Assembly (NCBI GenBank): GCA_040007095.1
Contig: JBDTVS010000212.1
Coordinates: 1 to 17,676 of the forward strand
Length of the DNA: 17,676 nt
Direction of reading: 5' to 3'
Source: JBDTVS01 sp040007095
GTDB taxonomy: Bacteria > Acidobacteriota > Vicinamibacteria > Vicinamibacterales > CAVVIG01
Part shown: piece after piece, positions 1 through 7,361 of the stretch
Layout of the letters: every line of letters starts with the position of its first letter
How positions within the stretch are numbered: the first letter of the stretch is position 1
Made by a program: the position numbers and the translations under genes
The notes under the pieces: generated by a model
Seen by the model: the letters and a program-made list of their open reading frames with translations, nothing else
What the model was told of the DNA's origin: nothing
Database searches by the model: none

Positions 1-55
1 GGAGGAGGGATGCCCCGCCCGGAAGACGTCCTAAAGCGTCGGACGCAGGACACTA
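1..55. repeat. End of a small repeat element related to the MITE at 3964-4126
   Basis: Positions 7-24 are the exact reverse complement of an 18-base block inside the element at 3994-4011 (TTCCGGGCGGGGCATCCC). The match continues to about position 2 with one mismatch. The stretch ends at GGACAC followed by TA (47-55), resembling the GGGACACGACAC-TA end of the other element, but the terminal sequence between core and tip is different. I infer a diverged family member whose other half lies outside the window. It contains no gene. Confidence 0.45.
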
Positions 56-135
56 TTCCTTCACCGCGCCTCGAGGTGTTGCGGCATCGTCCTGATCTGT
101 GGCTCGACGCCCCGGGCCACTCTTCAATAATCGTA

Positions 136-163
136 TTGCGTCAGGATGAAGAGCGCGTAAGAT
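136..163 (+). promoter_or_regulatory. Candidate sigma70-like promoter for the DUF1592/DUF1552 unit
   Basis: TTGCGT (136-141) and TAAGAT (158-163) are separated by 16 bases and lie about 25 bases upstream of the ATG at 189. Both hexamers are fair matches to the consensus. Nothing beyond spacing and sequence supports it. Confidence 0.3.
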
Positions 164-188
164 CGAGCGGTGCACGGACTGTAGAACT

Positions 189-2600
189 ATGAGGGTTTGG
201 GTGTCTTTTTTCGCTGTGTGCATCGGGATCGGGCTGGCCCCCAGCGTTCCCAATGCTGCGCAAGGTCCATCGGCAGGCTCGTCGTCTGTTTCCGCGCACG
301 GAACGCTGCTCCAACAGTACTGCCTCACTTGCCATAACCAGCGTACCAAGACCGGGGGCCTGACACTCGACACCCTGGATCTCTCGAACATCCCCGCCAA
401 CGCGGAGGTCTGGGAGAAGGTGGCGCGGAAGCTCAGGACCGGCACGATGCCGCCGCTTGGCGCCCGGCGTCCGGAGCAAGCGGATTATGACGGGATGATC
501 GCGTGGTTGGAGGCCGAGCTCGATCGCGGGGCCGCCGCCCGACCGAATCCGGGCCGGCCGTTGATTCACCGCCTCAACCGGACCGAGTACGCCAACGCGA
601 TCCGCGACCTGCTCGCACTCGACATCGGCGACGTGACGACGCTCCTGCCCGCCGACGACTCCTCCTACGGTTTCGACAACATCGCCGACGTCCTGGGTGT
701 GTCGCCGCTGCTGCAGGAGCGGTACCTGGCTGTGGCGGATCGGATCAGCGCTCTTGCGGTTGGCGACATTGAGATCACCCCCGGTTCCGACACCTTCCGC
801 GTTCGACAGGACGTGTCGCAAGACGGCCACATCGAGGGTTTGCCGCTTGGAACCGTCGGCGGCCTCGTGGTGCATTACACCTTCCCGCTCGACGGCGAGT
901 ACACCTTCGAGGTGAAGCTGTATCGCAACAACCAGAACGCCACCAAGGGGATCGACTACCTGAATCGACTCGAGATCGCTGTCGATGGCCAACGTGTTCA
1001 TCTGGCGTCCCTCGGTGGAAACGAGGATCTCGCCGAGTACTACGACAAGGTGATTGCCACCTCTGACGCCGTGGATGCACGCTTACGGGTGCGCGTGCCG
1101 GTGCGAGCGGGTCCGCGGACGGTGACCGCGGCCTTCTTGGAGAAGCCTCCGGTCGAGGACACGAAGCGCCTGGAGCCGTATCTCCGAACCAGCATCGCCG
1201 TGCAGGATCACACGGGAAGGCCGCACATCGAAACCCTCGCGATCGGCGGTCCATTCAACCCGACGGGGCCTGGTGATACGCCAAGTCGGCGGAAGCTGTT
1301 CGTCTGCCGTCCGACGACGCGCGCAGCGGAACCGTCGTGCGCGCGCCGGGTGATTGCCACGCTTGCCCGCCGCGCCTACCGCCGGCCGATACCCGAAGCG
1401 GAGCTCGGCCAGCTGGTCTCCTTCTACGACAACAACCGGGGACAGCAGAGTTTCGACCAGGCGATCCAGAAGACCGTGCGCCGGATTCTGGCGAGCCCGA
1501 AGTTCGTCTTCCGGGTCGAGCCCGATCCGCCAGCACTTGCCGCCGGGAGCGTCTACAAGATCAGCGACCTCGAGCTGGCGTCGCGGCTCTCCTTCTTTCT
1601 CTGGAGCACCATTCCCGACGATGAGCTGTTGGATGTGGCCAGTCAGGGAAGGCTGAAGAAAGGGTCGGCCCTCGAGGACCAGGTCCGGCGCATGCTTGCG
1701 GATCCCAAAGCCGACGCGCTGGCGACAAGCTTCGCCGGCCAGTGGCTCCAACTGCGGAACCTGCAGAACGTCCTGCCGAACTCGGTGGAGTTTCCGAACT
1801 TCGACGACAACCTGCGGCAGGCCCTCGGGCGTGAGACAGAGCTGCTGTTTCAAAGCATCATGCGGGAAGACCGCAGCGTCGTCGACCTGCTGACGGCAGA
1901 CTACACGTTCGTCAACGAGCGGCTGGCCAAGCACTACGGGATCCCGAACGTGTACGGCAGCCAGTTCCGTCGAGTGGCGATCCGCGACGATGCGCGCCGC
2001 GGGCTGCTGGGACAGGGCAGCATCCTGACCGTGACGTCGCATGCCGACAAGACGTCGCCGGTGCTGCGCGGTAAATGGATCCTTGAAACCCTGTTTGGCA
2101 CCCCACCGCCCGACCCGCCGCCGAACGTGCCGGCGCTCGAAGACAAAGTGGACGGCCGGCCGCGGACGATGCGTGAGCAGATGGAGGCGCACCGCGCGAA
2201 CCAGCCGTGCGCCGGCTGCCACAGATTGATGGATCCGATCGGCTTCGCGCTCGAGAATTTCGATGCGGTGGGCGCGTGGCGCAATCGCGATGTGGGCGCG
2301 CCCATCGACGCGTCTGGGCAGATCGCAGACGGCACACGTGTGGACGGGGTGGTGACGCTGCGCGAGGGCATCCTCAAGCGCCGCGACGTGTTCGTGCGCA
2401 CGATGACCGAGAAGCTGATGACGTACGCCATCGGTCGCGGGATGACGTTCCACGATATGCCGGTGATTCGCGAGATCCTACGAAAATCGGCGGCTCAGGA
2501 TTACCGGTTCTCGACGATCGTTCTCGGCATCGTCAACAGCCCACCATTTCAGATGCGGATCAAGCCGACACAGGAACCGGGGCGTCTCGCCGCGAAATAG
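189..2600 (+). CDS. Secreted DUF1592-family (PSD/PSCyt) multi-domain haem-binding protein
   Basis: This 803-residue protein has an N-terminal signal peptide (hydrophobic residues 4-18) and an N-terminal cytochrome-c-like segment with CLTCH at 45-49 and a likely axial Met in GTMPP (Met87). The Pfam family order is then visible: DUF1587 (RLNR at 128-131, about 120-185), a beta-rich region, DUF1595 (from Cys384), DUF1592 (about 457-585), DUF1588 (about 600-700, with a second motif CAGCH at 674-678 followed by MDPIGFALENFD), and DUF1585 (about 712-790). Length and order are those of complete family members in Planctomycetota and Acidobacteriota. It should act in the periplasm or at the cell surface as a two-haem redox protein. 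The substrate is unknown; a role in breaking down complex organic compounds is often proposed but not shown here. The next gene starts 46 bases downstream, so the two are probably co-transcribed. No strong Shine-Dalgarno precedes the ATG; the start rests on the signal peptide. Confidence 0.93.
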   Translation: MRVWVSFFAVCIGIGLAPSVPNAAQGPSAGSSSVSAHGTLLQQYCLTCHNQRTKTGGLTLDTLDLSNIPANAEVWEKVARKLRTGTMPPLGARRPEQADYDGMIAWLEAELDRGAAARPNPGRPLIHRLNRTEYANAIRDLLALDIGDVTTLLPADDSSYGFDNIADVLGVSPLLQERYLAVADRISALAVGDIEITPGSDTFRVRQDVSQDGHIEGLPLGTVGGLVVHYTFPLDGEYTFEVKLYRNNQNATKGIDYLNRLEIAVDGQRVHLASLGGNEDLAEYYDKVIATSDAVDARLRVRVPVRAGPRTVTAAFLEKPPVEDTKRLEPYLRTSIAVQDHTGRPHIETLAIGGPFNPTGPGDTPSRRKLFVCRPTTRAAEPSCARRVIATLARRAYRRPIPEAELGQLVSFYDNNRGQQSFDQAIQKTVRRILASPKFVFRVEPDPPALAAGSVYKISDLELASRLSFFLWSTIPDDELLDVASQGRLKKGSALEDQVRRMLADPKADALATSFAGQWLQLRNLQNVLPNSVEFPNFDDNLRQALGRETELLFQSIMREDRSVVDLLTADYTFVNERLAKHYGIPNVYGSQFRRVAIRDDARRGLLGQGSILTVTSHADKTSPVLRGKWILETLFGTPPPDPPPNVPALEDKVDGRPRTMREQMEAHRANQPCAGCHRLMDPIGFALENFDAVGAWRNRDVGAPIDASGQIADGTRVDGVVTLREGILKRRDVFVRTMTEKLMTYAIGRGMTFHDMPVIREILRKSAAQDYRFSTIVLGIVNSPPFQMRIKPTQEPGRLAAK

Positions 2601-2646
2601 GGGACCGTCAGAGGCGGGTCACCTTCGAATAAGGAGCTGCGCGATC

Positions 2647-3966
2647 ATGTTTGTTACCAAGATGTTGCTACCCCGCCGGACCTTCCTGCGCGGCGCCGGC
2701 GCAGCGGTCGGCCTGCCGTTGCTGGAAGCCATGGTTCCCGCCATGACCGCTTTTGCCAAGACGGCGGCGGCGACGCCGCGCCGCTTCGGCGCGATCTACA
2801 TCCCGCACGGCGCCATCATGGACCAGTGGACCCCGGCGACGGTCGGACACGGCTTCGAGTTCAAGCCGATTCTGAAGCCGCTCGAGGCGTTCAAGACCCA
2901 AACGGTCATCGTGAGCAGCCTCGCCAGACCGGGCGGCGAGAGCACCAATACGCACATTGCGACCGCCGCGGGATGGCTGAGCGGAGCGATTGCGAAGCCG
3001 ACGGAAGGCGAGGACGTCTACCTGGGCATGACTGCCGATCAGATCGTCGCGAAGAAGATCGGCCAGGATACGCCGTTCCCATCGATTGAGTTGGCCGTGG
3101 AAAATTTCACGGGCTACATCGGCGCGTGCGGGACCAACTACAGCTGCGCGTATGGGAACACCCTCGCCTGGTCCTCACCGACCACGCCGCTGCCCACCGA
3201 GATCAACCCGCGGGTCGCGTTCGAGCGCATGTTCGGGAGGGCCGGGACCCAGGCCCAGCGCATGGCTCGGCTGAAGGAAGACCGGAGCATTCTCGACGCG
3301 ATTCGCGAAGACGCGAAGGAGCTGGAACGGGGGCTTGGGGCGCGGGACCTCGCCCGCCTCAGCGATTATCTCGACAACATCCGCGAAATCGAACGGCGGA
3401 TCCAGCGCACGGAAGAGAAGAACGGCACCGAGGTGACCAACCTCGATGCGCCGCTCGGCATTCCCGCCTCGTATGCGGAGCATGTCGGTCTGCTCTTCGA
3501 CATCGTGGCGGTCGCCTTCCAGGCGGACCTGACGCGGGTGTTCACGTTGATGATGGGCCGCGAAGGCAGCAACATCACGTACCCGGAGCTTGATATCGCC
3601 GAGGGGCATCATCAACTGTCGCATCACGGCGGCAAGCCGGAGCAGATTGCCAAGCACGCCCGGCTGAACAACTTCCACATGCAGCAGTTCGCCAGGTTCA
3701 TCGGCAAGCTCCAGCAGTCACCCGACGGCGACGGCAGCATTCTGGATCACTCGCTCATCAGCTATGGCAGCGGCATGAGCAACGGCAACGTCCACTCGCC
3801 CGATCCGCTGCCGCTCGTGATCATGGGCGGCGTGGCTGGCAAGGGCCACCGCCACATCCAGAATCCGGCGAAGACGCCGGTCGGGAACCTCTGGGTCGCG
3901 GTGGCCAACAAATTCGGCTGCGAGACCGAACGCATCGGCACGAGCACCGGACACGTGGATCTCTAG
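2647..3966 (+). CDS. Tat-exported DUF1552 (HXXSHH) family protein
   Basis: The 439-residue protein begins with a twin-arginine signal, RRTFLRG at residues 10-16, followed by a short hydrophobic stretch, so it is probably exported folded and may carry a metal or cofactor. The family signature HXXSHH is seen as HQLSHH at 322-327, and the family-typical helix with DYLDNIREIERRIQ lies around 239-252. AAGGAG at 2631-2636 sits 10 bases before the ATG and supports this start. DUF1552 proteins are habitually encoded beside DUF1592-family haem proteins, as here (46-base gap), so the two probably work together in the periplasm. The His-rich motif suggests metal-dependent hydrolase or phosphatase-like chemistry; that is inference and no enzyme activity can be assigned. 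The TAG stop is shared with the left edge of the inverted-repeat element at 3964-4126. Confidence 0.93.
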   Translation: MFVTKMLLPRRTFLRGAGAAVGLPLLEAMVPAMTAFAKTAAATPRRFGAIYIPHGAIMDQWTPATVGHGFEFKPILKPLEAFKTQTVIVSSLARPGGESTNTHIATAAGWLSGAIAKPTEGEDVYLGMTADQIVAKKIGQDTPFPSIELAVENFTGYIGACGTNYSCAYGNTLAWSSPTTPLPTEINPRVAFERMFGRAGTQAQRMARLKEDRSILDAIREDAKELERGLGARDLARLSDYLDNIREIERRIQRTEEKNGTEVTNLDAPLGIPASYAEHVGLLFDIVAVAFQADLTRVFTLMMGREGSNITYPELDIAEGHHQLSHHGGKPEQIAKHARLNNFHMQQFARFIGKLQQSPDGDGSILDHSLISYGSGMSNGNVHSPDPLPLVIMGGVAGKGHRHIQNPAKTPVGNLWVAVANKFGCETERIGTSTGHVDL

Positions 3967-4126
3967 TGTCGTGTCCCAGAAATTCGTTGTCGTTTCCGGG
4001 CGGGGCATCCCGCCTCGCTTCGTTGCTCGTCGCTTACATAGTCCCGCTATGCGCGCTCCTCGTGCCTTGCGATCCGGGCGCCGCGCTCCGGAAAATTCGC
4101 CAACGAATTTCTGGGACACGACACTA
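3964..4126. mobile_element. MITE-like element with perfect 26-bp inverted repeats and TA flanks
   Basis: Positions 3964-3989 and 4101-4126 are perfect 26-base inverted repeats, starting TAGTGTCGTGTCCCAGAAAT on the left. Each arm ends in TA, so the element proper is 3966-4124 (159 bp) between duplicated TA dinucleotides. TA duplication is the hallmark of IS630/Tc1-mariner elements. A further complementary pair (TTCCGG 3994-3999, CCGGAA 4088-4093) lies inside, and a CATAG/CTATG hairpin (4037-4051) sits almost exactly at the centre. There is no transposase or plausible coding sequence, so it would be a non-autonomous MITE. It lies in the stop codon of the DUF1552 gene: the flanking TA plus the first element base G remake TAG. 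In RNA it would fold into a long stem-loop and could end or protect the upstream transcript. A REP-type element or large terminator is the alternative. Confidence 0.75.
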
Positions 4127-4140
4127 GCGTGTGCTGAGAG

Positions 4141-4169
4141 GGCGGTGGATCTCGCGGAAAATTACCGCC
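4141..4169 (+). other. Short stem-loop just upstream of the ankyrin gene
   Basis: GGCGGT (4141-4146) and ACCGCC (4164-4169) are a perfect six-base inverted repeat around a 17-base AT-richer loop. It ends immediately before the alternative ATG at 4171 and the ribosome-binding site for 4186. It may influence initiation but could be chance. Confidence 0.25.
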
Positions 4170-4185
4170 GATGAGGGGACCGACG

Positions 4186-5694
4186 ATGTGGATGAAACGG
4201 CTGGCTGGTGTGTCGCTGGTGGCGCTGTGCTCAATCGCGACGTTGGGCGCCGCCGGCGACGAGGCCCGTCTCATTGATGCGGTCAAGGCCGCCAACTACG
4301 ACGCCGTCAGGACGCTGCTGAAACAGCCGGGCCTGGCGAACGCGGCGGAAGCGGACGGAACCACGGCGCTTCACTGGGCCGTGCGTGCCGACGACACCAG
4401 CTCGGTGCAGGCGCTGCTCCACGCCGGCGCCAACGTCAAGGCGGCGAATCGCTACGGCATCACCCCGCTATCGCTCGCGGTGGTCAACGGGAGCGCCGCG
4501 ATGGTCGAGACGCTCGTCAAGGCCGGCGCTGATCCGAACACCACGATTACTGAAGGCGAGACGGTGCTCATGAGAGCCTCGCGCACCGGCAGCCCGGAGG
4601 CCATCAAGGCGCTGCTGGATCATGGCGCGGACGTCAATCACCAGGACGGTTTTCTGGGAGAGACCGCACTGATGTGGGCCGCGGCGGACAACCACGCCGC
4701 CGCCGTACAGATGCTGTTGACACACGGGGCGAACCCCAACGTTCGCTCGAACCTGACCAACTTCCCAAGAATCAAGTCGCAGGACAAGGTCGCCAACGCC
4801 CTGGTCTCTGTGGTGATGCCGCGCGGTGGCTGGACCGCCTTGATCTACGCGGCGCGGCGCGGCGCCCTCGACAGCTCGCGGATGTTGATCGAGCATGGCG
4901 CGGATTTGAATCTCGTCGACCCTGACGGCGTGAGCGCCCTGAACGAGGCGATCATCAACTTCCACTACGACATGGCCGGCCTGCTGATCGAGAAGGGCGC
5001 CGATCCGAACCTTGCGGATGCCAGGGGCATGAGCCCCTTGTACGCGGCGGTGGACATGCACACCGTGCCCTGGATTGGGGCGAGGCCGGAGTTGAAGCGC
5101 GAAGACAGGCTCGAGAGCCTGGACGTCGTGAAGATGCTTCTGGCCCACGGAGCCAATCCCAACGCGCCTCTCAAGAACCGCATCATGCAGAAACAATATG
5201 AAGGGGGCGATGCGGCCCTGGCAGAGGGAGCCACACCGTTCATGCGCGCGGCCAAATCGGGTGACGTGGCGGTCATGCGGCTGCTGCTCGAGAAGGGCGC
5301 CGATCCACATCTCCTCCAGAAGAATCACACGTCCGCGCTCATGATGGCGGCAGGGCTTGGATGGAGGGAAGACGTGGATCGGGGCGCGGAAGCCGCCGCC
5401 ATCGAGGCCATCAGGCTGTGCCTCGAGCTCGGATTGGATATCAACGCCTACAACGACGCCGGGCTCACGCCGTTGCATATCGCCGTCAATCGTGACGACG
5501 CCATCATAAAGTTCCTGGTCGAGCATGGGGCCAAGCTGGACATGAAAGACAAACAGGGACGGACCCCGCTGGATACGGCCCTTCGCGGCACCAGCGAAGA
5601 GCTGCGCGGCAGCAACGTCCGGCCAACGACGGCGCCGCTTCTCAGGCAGTTGATGGCGGAAGCCGCAAACAGAAGCGCTGTGCTCGCTCGGTAA
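4186..5694 (+). CDS. Exported ankyrin-repeat protein
   Basis: The start at 4186 is chosen because GAGGGG (4173-4178) lies seven bases upstream and the product then opens MWMKRLAGVSLVALC, a clean signal peptide ending near LGAAG. An in-frame ATG at 4171 would add five residues and has no good ribosome-binding site. The 502-residue product is almost wholly ankyrin repeats: I count about eleven, with typical cores such as TALHWAV, GITPLSLAV, ETALMWAA, TPFMRAA and LTPLHIAV and the recurring HGADVN/GADPN turn. Longer loops interrupt repeat 4-5 (around 189-213), repeat 7 and repeat 9. Ankyrin arrays bind other proteins; with a signal peptide this one should act in the periplasm or outside the cell. 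The partner is unknown. The following cytochrome c gene is a possible functional companion, separated by 144 bases that contain two hairpins. Confidence 0.9.
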   Translation: MWMKRLAGVSLVALCSIATLGAAGDEARLIDAVKAANYDAVRTLLKQPGLANAAEADGTTALHWAVRADDTSSVQALLHAGANVKAANRYGITPLSLAVVNGSAAMVETLVKAGADPNTTITEGETVLMRASRTGSPEAIKALLDHGADVNHQDGFLGETALMWAAADNHAAAVQMLLTHGANPNVRSNLTNFPRIKSQDKVANALVSVVMPRGGWTALIYAARRGALDSSRMLIEHGADLNLVDPDGVSALNEAIINFHYDMAGLLIEKGADPNLADARGMSPLYAAVDMHTVPWIGARPELKREDRLESLDVVKMLLAHGANPNAPLKNRIMQKQYEGGDAALAEGATPFMRAAKSGDVAVMRLLLEKGADPHLLQKNHTSALMMAAGLGWREDVDRGAEAAAIEAIRLCLELGLDINAYNDAGLTPLHIAVNRDDAIIKFLVEHGAKLDMKDKQGRTPLDTALRGTSEELRGSNVRPTTAPLLRQLMAEAANRSAVLAR

Positions 5695-5699
5695 CGATT

Positions 5700-5761
5700 C
5701 CGCCACGTTCATGCGTGGCGGCAGTCGTGGCCGACCCCGGTAAAGGTCCGGCCTTCGACTG
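5700..5761 (+). repeat. Two abutting hairpins (REP-like or structured mRNA element)
   Basis: Hairpin one is a perfect 8-base stem, CCGCCACG (5700-5707) with CGTGGCGG (5714-5721), and a six-base loop. Hairpin two starts at the very next base: CAGTCG (5722-5727) pairs with CGACTG (5756-5761), continuing inward as GGCCG/CGGCC and ACC/GGT with small bulges, about 14 pairs in all. A competing pairing, CGTTCA (5706-5711) with TGAACG (5760-5765), would join both. It begins five bases after the ankyrin stop. No T-run follows, so it is a poor classic intrinsic terminator. A dispersed palindromic repeat or an RNA-stabilising element fits better. Confidence 0.55.
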
Positions 5762-5838
5762 AACGTCAGATCCGGACGCCGCGTCAGCGCACAGCGATCA
5801 GAACATCGGCTCCACGCAAGTTCAGGAGAAGACATAAC

Positions 5839-6591
5839 ATGCCGGGCAGATCATGCCGAGTGCCGCTCTACGCGCTGGTTCTCACCGTGTCGGCCGCCGC
5901 AACCCTCGCCGCCGCCGACGATCAGAAAATATGGACCGGTGTCTACAGCGCTGATCAAGCGGCGGTCGGTAAGACAGTCTTCGATGCCAACTGCGCCACC
6001 TGTCACAGAGGCGATCTCTCCGGCGATCGGGGACCGGCGCTGAAGGGAGACCCGTTCTTTTCGAGCTGGGAGAACGGCAGTGTCAGCGGCCTGTTCCTGA
6101 AGATCAAAGAGACGATGCCGAAGAATCGGGCCAGCAGCCTGACCGACGACAACTACGTCAGCATCGTCGCGTACCTCCTCCAGGCCAACGCCTTCCCGCC
6201 AAGTACGAAGGGCGTCGCCTTGGATACAGACGATCTCGAAGGCATTCAGATCGAGCGCCAGGGCGGGTCGGCGAAAAAAGGCATTCCGAACTTCACCCTG
6301 GTCCAGGTCGTGGGCTGCCTGACGCAGGGGCAGGACCAGACCTGGAGATTAACCCGCACCACCGACCCGATCGTCACCAAGGATCAGCGGCCGGACCCAC
6401 AGGAACTGAAAGAGGGGGCGGCCACGCCGCTCGGGACCGAGACATTCCTGTTACTGAGCGTCAATCATTTCCGGCCGGATGACCATAAAGGTCACAAGAT
6501 GGAAGGCAAGGGGCTGCTGTACAAGGCGCCCAACGATGCTCGGCTGAGCCTGACGTCGCTCGATGCCGTGGCTTCGACGTGTACGAACTGA
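5839..6591 (+). CDS. Exported c-type cytochrome with a C-terminal GCL-type extension
   Basis: AGGAGA (5824-5829) nine bases upstream sets the start. The 250-residue protein has a signal peptide (hydrophobic 9-26, ending LAAADD). Its class-I cytochrome c domain covers about 35-130, with CATCH at 52-56 as the haem attachment site, GPALKG after it and a probable axial Met in ETMPKN (Met93). Such single-haem proteins often accept electrons from periplasmic quinoprotein dehydrogenases. The rest (about 135-250) is not cytochrome. It carries VVGCLTQG, then WRLTRTTDP, and later DDHKGHKMEGKG. This pattern of GCL near the start and H-x-GHK-x-x-G near the end recalls small exported acidobacterial proteins of unknown function; that resemblance is from memory. 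The second Cys near the C-terminus (CTN) could pair with the GCL Cys. The SnoaL-like gene follows after 33 bases and is likely in the same operon. Confidence 0.88.
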   Translation: MPGRSCRVPLYALVLTVSAAATLAAADDQKIWTGVYSADQAAVGKTVFDANCATCHRGDLSGDRGPALKGDPFFSSWENGSVSGLFLKIKETMPKNRASSLTDDNYVSIVAYLLQANAFPPSTKGVALDTDDLEGIQIERQGGSAKKGIPNFTLVQVVGCLTQGQDQTWRLTRTTDPIVTKDQRPDPQELKEGAATPLGTETFLLLSVNHFRPDDHKGHKMEGKGLLYKAPNDARLSLTSLDAVASTCTN

Positions 6592-6624
6592 GCGCGCGTC
6601 GCATCCAGTGCGAATGGAGGCGTG

Positions 6625-7176
6625 ATGGTAACGAAGGACGGCCTGCTGCTCGACTGGAAGACGCTGATAGTGATAGCGCTCAGCCTGGGCGTCTTGACGC
6701 TCGTGGCCGTGCAGGCGCAGCAAAGAACCACGAGGACGCCGCCGGTGCCGACCCTCACTGCTGCGGACTACCTGCAGATTCAACAGTTGGTCGCCCGCTA
6801 CTCCTACGCGTTGGATACCGGGGCGAACGATGGTTTCGATTACGCGGACCTCTTCGCGCCGGGCGGCAGTTTCGGCAGCGCCACGACTCGCGAACAACTG
6901 GCCGCGACGGCTCGCCCGGGCGGGGGCCATTACCCGAGGGGGCCGCAGTTTGTCTTTCACTACACGTCGAACCACGTGATCGAAGCGTCGCCCGAAGGAG
7001 CGACGGGGAAGGTGTACGTCGTGGAGATCGATGCGGGTGAGAAGGTGTTGATTGAAGATGGCGGCCATTACGAGGATGTGTACGTCAAGACGCCGCAAGG
7101 CTGGCGCTTCAAGTCGCGGACCTTCATCAAAACGAAACCGGGCACTCCACCCGTCAATCCGCGGCCTCCACGCTGA
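6625..7176 (+). CDS. Exported or membrane-anchored SnoaL/NTF2-like protein
   Basis: GGAGG (6616-6620) lies four bases before the ATG at 6625; a GTG directly before it (6622) is less likely. The 183-residue product has an N-terminal hydrophobic segment (TLIVIALSLGVLTLVAVQAQ, about 13-32), which is a signal peptide or anchor. The remainder is a single SnoaL_4-type NTF2-like fold: LTAADYLQIQQLVARYSYAL opens the first helix, with ALD and DLFAPGGSF motifs typical of the family, and GHYEDVYVKTPQGWRFKSRTF forms the last strands. The fold serves as isomerase, dehydratase or simple binding domain, so no reaction can be named. The Pro-rich tail ends at residue 183. It is the last gene of the plus-strand run and converges on the TonB-dependent receptor gene. 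Confidence 0.85.
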   Translation: MVTKDGLLLDWKTLIVIALSLGVLTLVAVQAQQRTTRTPPVPTLTAADYLQIQQLVARYSYALDTGANDGFDYADLFAPGGSFGSATTREQLAATARPGGGHYPRGPQFVFHYTSNHVIEASPEGATGKVYVVEIDAGEKVLIEDGGHYEDVYVKTPQGWRFKSRTFIKTKPGTPPVNPRPPR

Positions 7177-7314
7177 AGCGCGTTTTCATTCGGTGGCGCA
7201 GACGTTTACTGCCGAGTACTCCGATGTTGTCTCCGCGATCTCGGCCCTGGGACGTGATTGTTTGACCGGCATTCGACTGAGACGATCCCCCCGGAGCCGT
7301 GATGCTCTGCATCC

Positions 7315-7359
7315 GGACGAGGCCGGGGTGACACCACGGGAATTGCCACGGCCTCGTCC
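7315..7359 (-). terminator. Stem-loop between convergent genes, probable terminator
   Basis: GGACGAGGCCG (7315-7325) and CGGCCTCGTCC (7349-7359) form a perfect 11-base stem with a 23-base interior. It starts three bases after the stop of the minus-strand receptor gene and also lies 139 bases past the plus-strand SnoaL gene, so it could serve both. There is no T-run on either side, so termination may need Rho. Confidence 0.5.
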
Positions 7360-7361
7360 CG

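Noticed and set aside
1083..2453. Minus-strand open frame of about 456 codons opposite the DUF1592 gene
   Set aside because: Shadow of a gene with clear domain order and two haem motifs; no independent support.
4468..5835. Minus-strand open frame of about 455 codons opposite the ankyrin gene
   Set aside because: The plus strand encodes unmistakable ankyrin repeats; the minus-strand product is low-complexity His/Arg/Val-rich sequence.
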